From the NCBI GenBank assembly GCA_948805675.1, contig CAQIBN010000002.1, forward strand, positions 1 to 64,000: a stretch of 64,000 nt of DNA, written 5' to 3'. The stretch comes from an uncultured Clostridia bacterium (lineage in GTDB: Bacteria > Bacillota > Clostridia > TANB77 > CAG-508). Below, piece after piece: positions 49,794-59,188 of this stretch. Position 1 is the stretch's first letter. Each line of letters begins with the position of its first letter. Both the position numbers and the translations under genes were made by a program. A model generated the notes under the pieces. It did no database searches and was not told where the DNA came from. It worked only from the letters and a program-made list of their open reading frames with translations.

Positions 49794-50003
49794 TTATTTT
49801 ATATTTTTACTTTTTTCGTAATTTAATATTTCTTTTATTGTTTTTACAGTATCATCTTCTCCATTAATAAAAATTGATATATTTGAATATTGTTTTTTTA
49901 ATTGATTAATTTCCTCTATAATTTTTGAGTTCTCTTGTTCTTGTTTGCTTATATATATTTGAATTATTTGCTTATTTTCAAAATCAAATTTTTGAATTTC
50001 CAT
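49794..50003 (-). CDS. Small protein next to the recombinase
   Basis: About 69 aa (MEIQKFDFENKQIIQIYISK and onward). Start uncertain: AAAAGG precedes two GTG codons and then this ATG. Resolvase-like fold hints in SNISIFINGEDD, inferred. It precedes the recombinase by 85 bp and could be its regulator or directionality factor. Confidence 0.5.
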   Translation of the reverse strand: MEIQKFDFENKQIIQIYISKQEQENSKIIEEINQLKKQYSNISIFINGEDDTVKTIKEILNYEKSKNIK

Positions 50004-50248
50004 ACACACCACTTACCTTTTTCTCTAGTAATGTATATTAATAAAATTGGTTATACATTACTAAAAAAGAGCAAGAAAAAAATCAGCTTTTCACTGACTT
50101 TCCTTACTCAATTTTTTTCATGTTATCATTATATTATGGTGTTTTTATAAAATCAATTCCCTTTTATTTCCCTCTTTTCTATTTTTGATATAATTTTTGG
50201 ATTTAGGTCAAGTATTTAGACACATTTTTTTACACTTTTTTATAAAGA

Positions 50249-51097
50249 TTATGCTGTTTTTTCATAGTACAATCTTTCTTTTTCATTTGGTGTAATATAT
50301 CCCAAACTACTATGTATTCTTTTGTTATTATACCAACTCTCTATAAATTCAAATATTGCTAATCTTACTTCTTCAAATGTTACGTAACTTCTTTGATTTA
50401 CTTCTTCTTTCTTTAATATGGCATTGAAACTTTCCATACTTGCATTATCATATGGATATCCTTTTTTACTATATGAATGCTTTATTTTTAGTGTTTTTAA
50501 TAGTTCTTCATAATCATTTGATGTATATTGACTTCCTAAATCCGAATGAAATATCATTCCTTCTTCTATTCCTCTATTACATATAGCATTGTTTAATGCT
50601 TGTATTACTAAATTAGCTGTCATATGCTTTCCATATGCATATCCAATTATTTTTAAATCATATAAATCCATTACAATTGCTAAATATGTCCATCCGACTT
50701 CTTTTGTATAAATATATGTTATATCTCCAACCCATTTTTCTTTTGGTTTTGTTGCTTTGAAATCTTGTGTTAATAGGTTTGGTTTATTCGTATCATCTAC
50801 TTTTTTGTTTCCTGCATAATTATACTTCTTCATTACTATGCTTCGTATTCCTAGTTTTTTCATCCTTCTGGCTACTCGTTTTTGACTTACCATAATTCCG
50901 TTGTTTTCTAGTACCTTCTTTATTTTTGGTGATCCATATCTTCTTTTTGATTCAGTATATATTTCCATTATTTGTCTGTCTAGCTCTTTATTATTTTCTT
51001 TATATTTATTAGTTTTATTATTTTTATGATAGTAATATATTGAATGATGAATCCCCATACATTTGCATAAAAGCCTTATATTGTGTTTATCTTTCAT
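50249..51097 (-). CDS. IS3-family transposase orfB (DDE catalytic part)
   Basis: 282 aa. HTH_21 N-terminal (KRRYGSPKIKKVLENNGI), then the rve core with catalytic Asp in WVGDITYI, Asp in FHSDLGSQYTS and Glu in NASMESFNAILKKE. Frame is -1 to that of orfA, as in IS3 elements that make OrfAB by frameshifting. Confidence 0.93.
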   Translation of the reverse strand: MKDKHNIRLLCKCMGIHHSIYYYHKNNKTNKYKENNKELDRQIMEIYTESKRRYGSPKIKKVLENNGIMVSQKRVARRMKKLGIRSIVMKKYNYAGNKKVDDTNKPNLLTQDFKATKPKEKWVGDITYIYTKEVGWTYLAIVMDLYDLKIIGYAYGKHMTANLVIQALNNAICNRGIEEGMIFHSDLGSQYTSNDYEELLKTLKIKHSYSKKGYPYDNASMESFNAILKKEEVNQRSYVTFEEVRLAIFEFIESWYNNKRIHSSLGYITPNEKERLYYEKTA

Positions 51098-51123
51098 ACT
51101 ATCAATAAATTTTATCTTATCTT

Positions 51124-51395
51124 CTATTTTTGTGTGAATATGACCATTGCTTTTTTTAATATTTCATTTTCTTCTTGTAATCTCATATTTTCTTTTTTTA
51201 ATTTTAATAATTCATCATTATTTGTTATAAAGCCTGCTTCTGTCTTTATTTTTCCATATTTCTTTATCCAATTATATATAACTTTTTTTCTAGGTCATAT
51301 TCACTTACTAACTCTGCTACTTTTTTCCCTGATTCGTACAAGGCTACTATTGTTTTCTTAAATTCTTCTGTATAACTGTTATATTGTTTGCTCAT
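51124..51395 (-). pseudogene. IS3-family orfA, out of frame within itself
   Basis: MSKQYNSYTEEFKKTIVALY (HTH_Tnp_1) from the ATG after AGAGGTAAG. After SEYDLEKK the frame ends; the helix-turn-helix and leucine zipper continue one base back as IYNWIKKYGKIKTEAGF to FTQK. An A-AAA-AAG run lies exactly at the break, a classical -1 slip site, so this may be live. This is -1, unlike the CGG sites. Confidence 0.65.
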
Positions 51396-51499
51396 AGACA
51401 CTTACCTCTTTTCTGTTTTTATTTTAACATCTTTTTTTGTAAGTGTAAAATTTTGTGTCTATATATCTATTCTAACACCATTTCATATCTAATTTTATA

Positions 51500-51724
51500 A
51501 GTACACCAAGTGAACTAATACTTGAATAAGCTAAAACTACAAGTTCATTAAGTGTACTTGAAAATTTTATTTTTTTCATATTCACTAAATGAACTTTTTT
51601 TCTAAAAGATAAGTACACTCGGTGAACTTTTGCCTAAAATGAGTGAACTTTTTGAAATTTTTAGTTCACCTATTTTTAATTTTAACGAAGAATAGAGGAT
51701 TTTAGCCAGTTCACTCGGTGAATT
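51500..51724. repeat. Cluster of AGTTCAC-NNN-GTGAACT palindromes
   Basis: Five near-palindromes: AGTACACCAAGTGAACT (51500), AGTTCATTAAGTGTACT (51542), ATTCACTAAATGAACT (51580), AGTACACTCGGTGAACT (51612), AGTTCACTCGGTGAATT (51708), plus half-sites GAGTGAACT (51641) and AGTTCACC (51663). No gene overlaps. Spacing about 30-45 bp for the first four. Looks like an array of binding sites for a dimeric protein. Confidence 0.6.
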
Positions 51725-51893
51725 TCCGCATCATATTTGCTTAAAATTTTTGTTTCTTTATTAACTCTTGAAGGCTTGTCCTTCAATGTGTATAGGCGAT
51801 GTGTGAACACTCGCTTTCCTGCCCTCATTTTTAATGAGGTATTTTAGGTTTTAATAGTGCTTATGTCTACTTAATTAAATATGCCTATCCTTA

Positions 51894-52019
51894 AATCCTC
51901 TTAATTGAAAAAGAATGTGCTTTTAAAATTAAGTCAAGGTTGTGCGACAGCACATTTATTTAACCTTGACTTGATTTTAGAAAACACATTATAATTTATG
52001 TAGAGGATTATGATTTTAT
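51894..52019. repeat. Long nested hairpin downstream of the GNAT gene
   Basis: Four stacked stems: AATCCTCT/AGAGGATT (51894, 52012), AATGTGCTTTT/AAAACACATT (51914, 51981), AAGTCAAGGTT/AACCTTGACTT (51931, 51962), GTGC/GCAC around GACA (51942-51953). About 126 bp overall. It begins 31 bp from the GNAT stop codon. Could be a terminator-like end structure, a structured RNA, or a folded-DNA recombination site. Confidence 0.6.
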
Positions 52020-52050
52020 AAAATTTTACTTTTTCTTTTTTATGAACTAA

Positions 52051-52530
52051 CTAATATTGGATATTGTTATTGTCTATATACTTTATAAATTCATATCTAG
52101 TAATACCTTTAGGCCAATCTTTTATTTCAGCTATCAAGTTAAATCCTTTTTTCTCATAAAAACCTTTTGCTTGAAAATCTAATGTATACAGATGTATTCC
52201 AACTAGTTCCTCTTCTTTACAATATTCAATAGCTTTATTTATTAAACGTGAACCTATTTTATTTTCTCTAAATTTCTCATTTACATATAATATATCTATA
52301 TCTAACCACTGCATTTTTTTATGTGCTATTATTCCACCAATAATTTGATTATCTAATAATGCATAGAACCCAAATGGATCATTATATCCCTTTTCTCTAT
52401 ATATTTGAAATATTGGATGTTCTGGATGGTTTTTATTATTAAAACTTTTTATCCCTTCTCTTATAACTTTTTCATACTCTTTATTATTACTTACTATTAT
52501 ATCTTGTTCTATCATTTCCTTACTTTCCAT
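52051..52530 (-). CDS. GNAT-family N-acetyltransferase
   Basis: 159 aa after TTGGGAGG. Acetyl-CoA loop region RENKIGSRLINKAIEYCKEE (about residues 88-107) following LDIDILYVNEKF, and the C-terminal FYEKKGFNLIAEI strand. Substrate unknown; the family includes antibiotic and protein acetyltransferases. Cargo gene of the recombinase element. Confidence 0.85.
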   Translation of the reverse strand: MESKEMIEQDIIVSNNKEYEKVIREGIKSFNNKNHPEHPIFQIYREKGYNDPFGFYALLDNQIIGGIIAHKKMQWLDIDILYVNEKFRENKIGSRLINKAIEYCKEEELVGIHLYTLDFQAKGFYEKKGFNLIAEIKDWPKGITRYEFIKYIDNNNIQY

Positions 52531-52607
52531 AATTTTCCTCCCAATAATAATAATTTTATTATAAAATTATTTATATATTAGCATATACATAATTGTTTTG
52601 CAAGTTC

Positions 52608-53492
52608 CTATTTCTTTTTATTTTCTTCTTTTAATAATTTCTTTTTATCTAATTTATTAGAATCTAAATACTTATAATCTAATACATTTGTTTTACTAAT
52701 AACTGATTTACCTAAGTTTTTTTCTATATCATCTCTTGCCACTTTAGCGGCATGTCCACCCATTTTAGCAATTTTCCTATTTTCTTTTAAGCCATATGGT
52801 TTATGTTCTTTTGCCAATTCTCTTGTAGCTATTTCTCCTAAATCTGTTAAAGCAACTTCTATATCGGTCATATTGTCTCTTAATGACTCTTTTCTTATAT
52901 TTTTATATTCCTTGTATTCACTTGCCTTCATTCCAGACCAACTTTGATATATTTCATTTGTTAATATAGCATATTCATAATTTTGCTTTATTCCATTTTC
53001 TTTCCATACATCTGTTAATTTTTTTCTGTCTAAAATTCCTTTTAGCCTAGTTTCTATCCATTGGTCTGAATATCCTCTACCTCTGTAATAATCTATTGCT
53101 CTATTTATAGCAATTTCTGGATCAAAAATTTCATCTATTCTTTCTTTTCCCATTTGAGCAAGCCACAATTTAAAAGGTTCTGCTTTTGAACTTGGTACAG
53201 ATTCTATTAATCTAAAAATGCCTTTTGTGTCTAATGTATCTGTTTCTCTTAGTTTTCCATCATTTGCTATCATTTTCAACTGTACGATATTTTCGTACAG
53301 TTGGCTTCCTTCTTCTATTAACTTTCTTTTTAAATCTGACCAATATCTTTTAGGAATTTTACTATCAGTTAATGCACTGATTACATCAACTATACTAAAA
53401 TAATATTCTTCTTTATCAGCATCCCAAACACTTCTTATTTCTTTTCCTTCAAAAAGATTTGATATTGTTTCTAATTTATTATTATCAACCAT
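52608..53492 (-). CDS. Bro-N domain (antirepressor/DinD-like) protein
   Basis: 294 aa from the ATG after TAGGAGATG. N-terminal BRO domain: EIRSVWDADKEEYYFSIVDVISALTDS, YWSDLKRKL, DTLDTKGIFRLIES and WLAQMGKERI; the C-terminal part has the GGHAAKVARDDIEKNLGKSV helix typical of DinD-like proteins. Such proteins are DNA-damage-linked or ph-age antirepressor-type regulators. Near one end of the element, opposite to the recombinase end, same strand. Confidence 0.8.
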   Translation of the reverse strand: MVDNNKLETISNLFEGKEIRSVWDADKEEYYFSIVDVISALTDSKIPKRYWSDLKRKLIEEGSQLYENIVQLKMIANDGKLRETDTLDTKGIFRLIESVPSSKAEPFKLWLAQMGKERIDEIFDPEIAINRAIDYYRGRGYSDQWIETRLKGILDRKKLTDVWKENGIKQNYEYAILTNEIYQSWSGMKASEYKEYKNIRKESLRDNMTDIEVALTDLGEIATRELAKEHKPYGLKENRKIAKMGGHAAKVARDDIEKNLGKSVISKTNVLDYKYLDSNKLDKKKLLKEENKKK

Positions 53493-53687
53493 ATAAATCA
53501 TCTCCTACATTGATTTTTTATTTGTCACATTATATCAAACATTTGTTTATTTTGCAAGTGTTTATTGAAAAAAATTATAAAAAAATAAAGCACTATTTAT
53601 AGCACTTTATTCATTAAATATTATCTCTAAAAACACAAATTTTATCTATCTTCTACTTCTAATTTTTATATGTTCAACTGTATGTTA

Positions 53688-53954
53688 TCAGTCATGACTC
53701 TGACTACCATGACCACCTTCCCATGGTCTTTTAAATGCAAATCCCACTGGAATTGGTCTACCAAAAATATATCTTTGGCTATTCCAGCTTTGCATTGCTC
53801 TTTTTTCAGTCCATAATGTTTGGCTATTACTTGACCCTCTAAATTCACGAACTGTTAATGTTCTATTTGTAACATATGGCATTGCCTCTTGTTCTCCTCT
53901 ATAGTATGTTTCCATACGATTTGTATCATTATTATATAAAATTATTTTAGCCAT
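53688..53954 (-). pseudogene. M15 peptidase, N-terminal part (gene interrupted by the element)
   Basis: ATG after ATGGAGG. It reads MAKIILYNNDTNRMETYYRG through VREFRGSSNSQTLWTEKRAM, WNSQRYIFGRPIPVGFAF, EGGHGSQS, then runs into element DNA and stops (HD). The part after QS is not native; the true continuation QHYAGVAFD is at 48059. Alone it is only the N-terminal half of the catalytic domain, lacking the second zinc box. Confidence 0.8.
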
Positions 53955-54025
53955 AAAAAAACCTCCATATTATATTTTTATAAATATAATATGAAGATTT
54001 ATATATTTCGTGAATCAATTAAGAA

Positions 54026-54721
54026 CTATACTTGTCTTGCTTTTACTACCAATCTCTGTTTACCATAATTTGTACATGTAATTAATGTAACTTCTTTATT
54101 TCCATTTGTTAATTGACTAGTGCATGATACATCATCTGGTTCTACCACATATTTATTATAAACTGTATATTTAACAGTTTTTCCTGAGTTATCTGTTAAT
54201 TCTACTATATCACCATTTTTAATTAATGATAATTTTCCAAACATTTTTTTATTTTTATAATTATGACCTACTATACAGTAATTACCAACTTTGTTTGGTG
54301 CTGGCCCCCAGAATTTATTTAATGAAATTTTTAATAATTCTTCTGATGTTTCTGATAAAATTGGATAATTAATTTCAAGTGATGGTATATTTAAAATAGC
54401 TTCTGTAGTATAAGATTTGCCGCCTTGCGTAACATATTTATTTTCTTCAATTATTTCTTCTTGTTCTTGTGCCTGTTCATCAGCTTCTAATGCAACTCTT
54501 AAAATATGGTCATCTTCATTTATTGTTGTATCATCAATTTCTGCTAGTATTTCTTGTGATACTTCTTCACTTTTATTTCTATCATATTCTTCATATATAT
54601 AATAAGAAGATAATAAAAATACACATATAATAGATATCAAAAAAGCAAATTGATATATCCTTTTTTTCTTTTTTAATTCTGGTGTTACATATAATTTCTC
54701 TGTTATAAGAATTTGATTCAT
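54026..54721 (-). CDS. Sortase
   Basis: 231 aa from the ATG after TGGAGG. One N-terminal membrane helix (about 20-40), an acidic stalk, and the sortase barrel with catalytic His in VGHNYKNKKMFG, Cys in VTLITCTNYG and Arg in QRLVVKA. It transfers LPxTG proteins to peptidoglycan; the LPQTG protein at 43762 is a likely substrate. Class D-like by the TLITCT box, inferred. Confidence 0.9.
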   Translation of the reverse strand: MNQILITEKLYVTPELKKKKRIYQFAFLISIICVFLLSSYYIYEEYDRNKSEEVSQEILAEIDDTTINEDDHILRVALEADEQAQEQEEIIEENKYVTQGGKSYTTEAILNIPSLEINYPILSETSEELLKISLNKFWGPAPNKVGNYCIVGHNYKNKKMFGKLSLIKNGDIVELTDNSGKTVKYTVYNKYVVEPDDVSCTSQLTNGNKEVTLITCTNYGKQRLVVKARQV

Positions 54722-55121
54722 ATTTTCCTCCACTTTTTATACACTACTAATTATATTATATCATCCTACAACATTTTTTTAAATACATTTTTATATTATT
54801 TTTATTATTTTCAAACAAAATTATTGATAATTAAACCTTATTAAAAAAATACATATTAGTATATAAATAACCAACATATTAATATCTCTTACCTTACACA
54901 TTTTAATATATATCTTTAATTTAATATAGTTACTTATCTTATTATTAGTACTAAAAGTCTTTTTACTTGATTATTGATTTAAATTTACAATATATCAACC
55001 ATTTCTATATGGTAACATTATCTCTAAAAGGTAACAAAAAATTATACATAATACTTTTTGTACAATCTTTATGGATATTCTCCTAAAAATTTTAACATAT
55101 ACTTAAAATGAATTCTTATTT
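54722..55121. other. Intergenic stretch
   Basis: AT-rich; GGTAACATTATCTCTAAAAGG and a second GGTAAC lie about 55012-55038. No gene or convincing structure seen. Confidence 0.4.
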
Positions 55122-56001
55122 TTAATTATTTGTTCTCATATCCTCAATAATATTTGATAACTTTTCAAATTGTTGAATAGTTAATACTTCACCCCTTATG
55201 TTTTCATTTAAGCACATATCCTGTAATACTTTTTTTGCAAGTTCTTTATTTTCAATTATTTTAGAATTTACAAGTGCATTTATCAAAGTTTTCCTTCTTT
55301 GCATAAAACTATGTTTTATAATATCAAAAAACAAGGTTTCATTTCTTACACTTATTATAGGCTCTTTTCTAATTTTTAACCTAATTACTTCAGAATCTAC
55401 ATTTGGTTCTGGTATAAACATACTCCTATTAACAATTCTAATACTCTTAGCCTCTGAATAATAATTAATTGCATATGTAATTGCTCCTGAAAGTTTACTT
55501 CCTGGCACTGAAACAATTCTATCTGCAACTTCTTTTTGTATCATTACAGTTATACTTTCTATATCTAATCTATCTTCTAACAATTTCATCATTATTGGTG
55601 TAGTAATATAATATGGCAAATTTGCGACAATTTTGACATTTTTTATTTCACTAAATTTACTCTTCTCTTGTCCGAATTATCTTTTTTAAATCTACCTTTA
55701 ATACATCTTCATTTATTACTTCAAAATTATTGTATATAAAAAACCTATCATTAAGGATTTGTAACATTCTTGTATCTAACTCAATAGCTATAACCTTATA
55801 AGCCCTTTCCAATAACTCTTTTGTTAAAGTTCCAAGTCCTGGACCTATTTCTATAACTAAATCATTTTTAGTTATTTCAGAGGCATTTACAATATCTTCT
55901 ACTGTATCATCATCTATTAAAAAATTCTGTCCCAAACTCTTATTTGCAGTTATATTATATTTTTTCATAAGAAACCTAGTTTCATCATATATATTATTCA
56001 T
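55122..56001 (-). CDS. ksgA: 16S rRNA dimethyladenosine transferase, read through a CGG recoding site
   Basis: 292 aa if joined, the family length. It methylates two adjacent adenines near the 3' end of 16S rRNA. First frame: KSLGQNFLIDDDTVEDIV, SAM loop VIEIGPGLGTLTKEL, up to VDLKKII, then CGG (55674-55672) and a stop four codons on. Skipping the C gives GQEKSKFSEIKNVKIVANLP and the catalytic NLPYY, then the C-terminal domain (FMQRRKTLINALVN) to the stop. Both halves are needed for the active site. Confidence 0.92.
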
Positions 56002-56167
56002 TTATTCCACCTTATCTAATTTTAATATATATATTATATGTTAACTTTTAAATTTTTACAAGTACTAAAATATAACCACATATTCATACTTTTTAAGTTT
56101 TAATATTGATTTTTATTATTAATTCATATAAAATATCACTATCAAAAGAAAAAAGTTGGTGAATTAA

Positions 56168-58403
56168 TTGAATACTAAAAAGGTTGATAATAAAAATAAA
56201 AAGAAAAAAGAAGATATTTCTATAAGATATAAATGTTTTTTAATGATTGTTATAATATTATTTTGTATATTAATTGTGAGAATAGCATATCTACAATCTA
56301 TAAAATCATCATATTTAAAAGAAATGGCATATCAGCAATTAATAACAAATAGAATTATTAGTACAAAAAGAGGAACTATTTACGATTCTTCTGGTAAACC
56401 TCTTGCACTTAGTGCACAGGTAGATACTGTATCAATTAATCCTAGTAAAATACAAGTTAATGATAATGAAGAAAAAACAACACAGTTAAAGGAAAAAGTA
56501 GCTAAAGGATTATCAGATATCTTTAAATTAGATTATCAAGAAACATTAAAAAAAGTAAATAGTCCAAGTTCTGTAGAAACAATTATAAAAAAAGTAGAAG
56601 AAGACAAAATACATGAATTAAAAAAATGGATGGAAGATAATGATATATCAAGTGGAATAAATATTGATTCTGATACTAAAAGATACTATCCTTATGATAA
56701 TCTAGCTTCTAACTTAATTGGTTTTTGTGGAAGTGATAATCAGGGATTAGAAGGTTTAGAATATTATTGGGATAGTGTACTAACTGGTACTCCTGGAAAA
56801 ATACTAACAACAAAAGATGCATCACAATCTATCATTCCTGATAAAAATGAACAATATATTCCTGCTGAAAATGGTAGTAATCTTACTCTTACAATAGATT
56901 TGAATATACAATTAATAGCCGAAAAGTATCTAAAACAAGCAGTTATAGAAAATGATTGTAAAAATGGTGGAAATATTATAATAATGAATCCTACTAATGG
57001 AGATATTTTGGCAATGGCTACATATCCAGACTATAACTTAAATACACCATTTTCTCCAAATGACACCTTAAAAAGCACTTGGGACTCACTTTCTACTTCA
57101 GCTCAAAGTACTCAACTACAAAAAATGTGGAGAAATAAATCTGTATCTGATACATATGAACCTGGTTCTACTTTTAAAGTTATAACTGCATCTGCTTCAT
57201 TAGAAGAAGGTATTGTAGAAACAGATACCTCAAACGATTTTTCATGTACTGGTTATGAAACTGTTGCTGACTATCAAATACATTGTACTAGTACTTCTGG
57301 TCATGGCAAACAAACTTTAAGACAAGCTATACAAAACTCATGTAACCCAGCTCTTATACAACTAGGAAAAAGATTAGGTCAAAATAGCTTATATAAATAT
57401 ATGGATGCTTTTCGGTTTATTTAATAAAACTAATATTGAAACTTCTGGTGAAGTTACAGGTATATATTTTAGTAATGTTGGTCCTGTTGAACTAGCAACT
57501 GCTTCTTTTGGTCAAAGATTTACTGTTACACCAATTCAAATGATAACAGCAGTATCTGCAATTGCTAATGATGGTGTATTAATGAAACCTAGAATTGTTA
57601 AACAAATCGAGAATCCAGATACTAATACATTAACTACAATAGAACCAGTTAGTGTAAGACAAGTTATTTCCAAAGAAACTGCAAAAAAAATGACAAATAT
57701 AATGGAATCTGTTGTTACAGATGGTGGTGGAAAATTTGGTCAAGTAAAAGGTTATTCTGTTGGTGGAAAAACAGGTACCTCTGAGCCATCACCAGGAAAA
57801 GAAAAGGATGGATATGTTGCATCATTTGTTGCTATTGCTCCTGTTGAAAATACAAAAGTAGTAGCTTTACTAACACTTTATAATCCACAGGGTTCTGATT
57901 ATTATGGAGGAAAAATTGCAGCTCCAGTAGTATCTCAAATATTATCTGAAGTATTGCCATATTTAGGTATTCCATCTAATAGTGATGAAAAAGACCAAAA
58001 TAGTTCTAATAACAAGAATATAACTTTACCTGATGTAAGAAATAAAACTGTATCTGAAGCAAAAAAGACCTTAGAAAATTTAGGATTAAGATGTGATATC
58101 TCAGGTAGTTCAGATTCACTTGTATCTGAGCAAATGCCTAAACCTGGAACTCCTCTTTCATCTGGTTCTATTGTTAAATTATATAGTAAAGGTAATGAAG
58201 CTAGAGTCTCATCTACTGTTCCAGATTTAAAAGGTATGTCACTTTCTCAAGCAACCAATGCATTAAAAGCAAAAAATTTAAATATAAAGTCAACAGGCAG
58301 TGGAAAAGTAATATCACAAGACCCAATAGCTGGTAAATCTGTAGAAGAAGGAACTGTAATTAATGTAACTCTTCAAGAAGATATAAGTGGCTCTGCTCAT
58401 TAA
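56168..58403 (+). CDS. SpoVD/PBP2-type penicillin-binding protein with two PASTA domains, read through a CGG recoding site
   Basis: 744 aa if joined. TTG start after a weak GGTG site. Membrane helix (about 22-42), dimerisation domain (RGTIYDSSGKPLALS), transpeptidase with active Ser in EPGSTFKV, second motif NSCNPALIQLG and, past the break, VGGKTGTSEPS; then PASTA domains (LPDVRNKTVSEAKKTLENLG; VPDLKGMSLSQATNALKAK). At YMDAF comes CGG (57413-57415), and the old frame stops three codons later. Skipping the C gives GLFNKTNIETSGE, matching the F-G-(F/L)-G-K-x-T segment of PBPs. Cross-links peptidoglycan. Confidence 0.92.
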
Positions 58404-58435
58404 AAAATAATAAACATTAAAATTCATTATTTTAT

Positions 58436-58477
58436 AAAAAGATTTAAATTAGTAGTTATTCTAATTTAAATCTTTTT
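58436..58477. terminator. Bidirectional terminator
   Basis: AAAAAGATTTAAATTAG pairs exactly with CTAATTTAAATCTTTTT around an 8-nt loop. Serves the PBP gene and the convergent gene at 58511. Confidence 0.8.
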
Positions 58478-58510
58478 TACTATCTTATTATTTATTAAAT
58501 TTTAATATAA

Positions 58511-59008
58511 TTAAACACTTGATATTTCTACTATACAATTTGTTATTATTTGTGGTTCTCTATAGTTTTCTAAGATACTAATATTATTTGAATAATCAGA
58601 TAATAAATAATCTATTTTCACTTTCCTATCTTGCATTTGAGTTAATACTTTGTTTATCTCATCTGAATCATCTGATTCTGTTTCTTTCATACTTTCACAT
58701 ATACAATTAATTTTATTTTCTATTCTTCTTTTTATTATATTATCTAATGCTTTCTCACAACTTATTTTTTCTTTACTTTTTATCCTAGAGTTTGCAAATC
58801 TTTTATTCTCTTCAATAATTGTCATATCATGATTAAAATTTGCCAATACTTTTATAATTCCGTCCCTTCTATTTCTTATTTGTGTTACATATTGCTCTAT
58901 ATCTGCACTATTTTCTAACTCTTGCATAACATTTTTTATTGCTATTATAATTGTTTTATCGACTGATTTAAGGTTATTTTGACATAATGACTCTTTAAAA
59001 TTTCTCAT
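58511..59008 (-). CDS. Hypothetical helical protein
   Basis: 165 aa after AAGGAGA. All-helical and charged, with an internal repeat: the segments IEQYVTQIRNRRDGIIKVLANFN and INKVLTQMQDRKVKIDYLLSD are alike, so it may be two copies of a hairpin. No family recognised. Confidence 0.6.
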   Translation of the reverse strand: MRNFKESLCQNNLKSVDKTIIIAIKNVMQELENSADIEQYVTQIRNRRDGIIKVLANFNHDMTIIEENKRFANSRIKSKEKISCEKALDNIIKRRIENKINCICESMKETESDDSDEINKVLTQMQDRKVKIDYLLSDYSNNISILENYREPQIITNCIVEISSV

Positions 59009-59188
59009 ATTTAATCTCCTTCATATAATATGTGTATACTTTATCATAGAATATATGAAAAATTTGTAAATACATGGCAACTAAAAAATTTTTATTAAAA
59101 ATATTATCAATCAAAATATTATCTTTATAATTTTGATTTTACTATTTTCAAAATATCTTTATTAAGTTTATAATTATTATATTATAAA

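Larger units (their letters stand above)
50217..51461 (-). mobile_element. IS3-family insertion sequence (IS150-like), 1.25 kb
   Basis: Ends TAGACACATTTTTTTACACT (50217 on) and, reversed, TAGACACAAAATTTTACACT (51461 back) form terminal inverted repeats. It carries orfA and orfB in the usual order. Inserted within the serine-recombinase element. No clear target duplication could be fixed by eye. Confidence 0.8.
48058..53696. mobile_element. Serine-recombinase mobile element inserted in the M15 peptidase gene
   Basis: About 5.6 kb. Both ends interrupt one gene: the N-terminal half stops after GGHGSQS at 53697 and the C-terminal half resumes QHYAGVAFD at 48059. Joining at a shared CA dinucleotide (53696-53695 and 48059-48058, minus strand) gives CAG AGT CAA CAT, the expected QSQH. 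Just inside each end lies an inverted ACANACAGTTGAACAT (48070-48085; 53676-53691), likely recombinase arms. Cargo: recombinase, small gene, IS3 copy, palindrome array, GNAT gene, Bro-N gene. Confidence 0.8.

Noticed and set aside
51124..51395. The orfA frame change of the IS3 copy as another CGG-type site
   Set aside because: It is a -1 change at A-AAA-AAG, with no CGG, as known for this transposon family.
51894..52019. Integron-type attC site after the GNAT gene
   Set aside because: No GTTRRRY or complementary core at the palindrome ends and no integron integrase in the window.
53666..53848. 60-aa minus-strand frame overlapping the M15 N-terminal part
   Set aside because: Out of frame with the gene that has the ribosome binding site and no site of its own.
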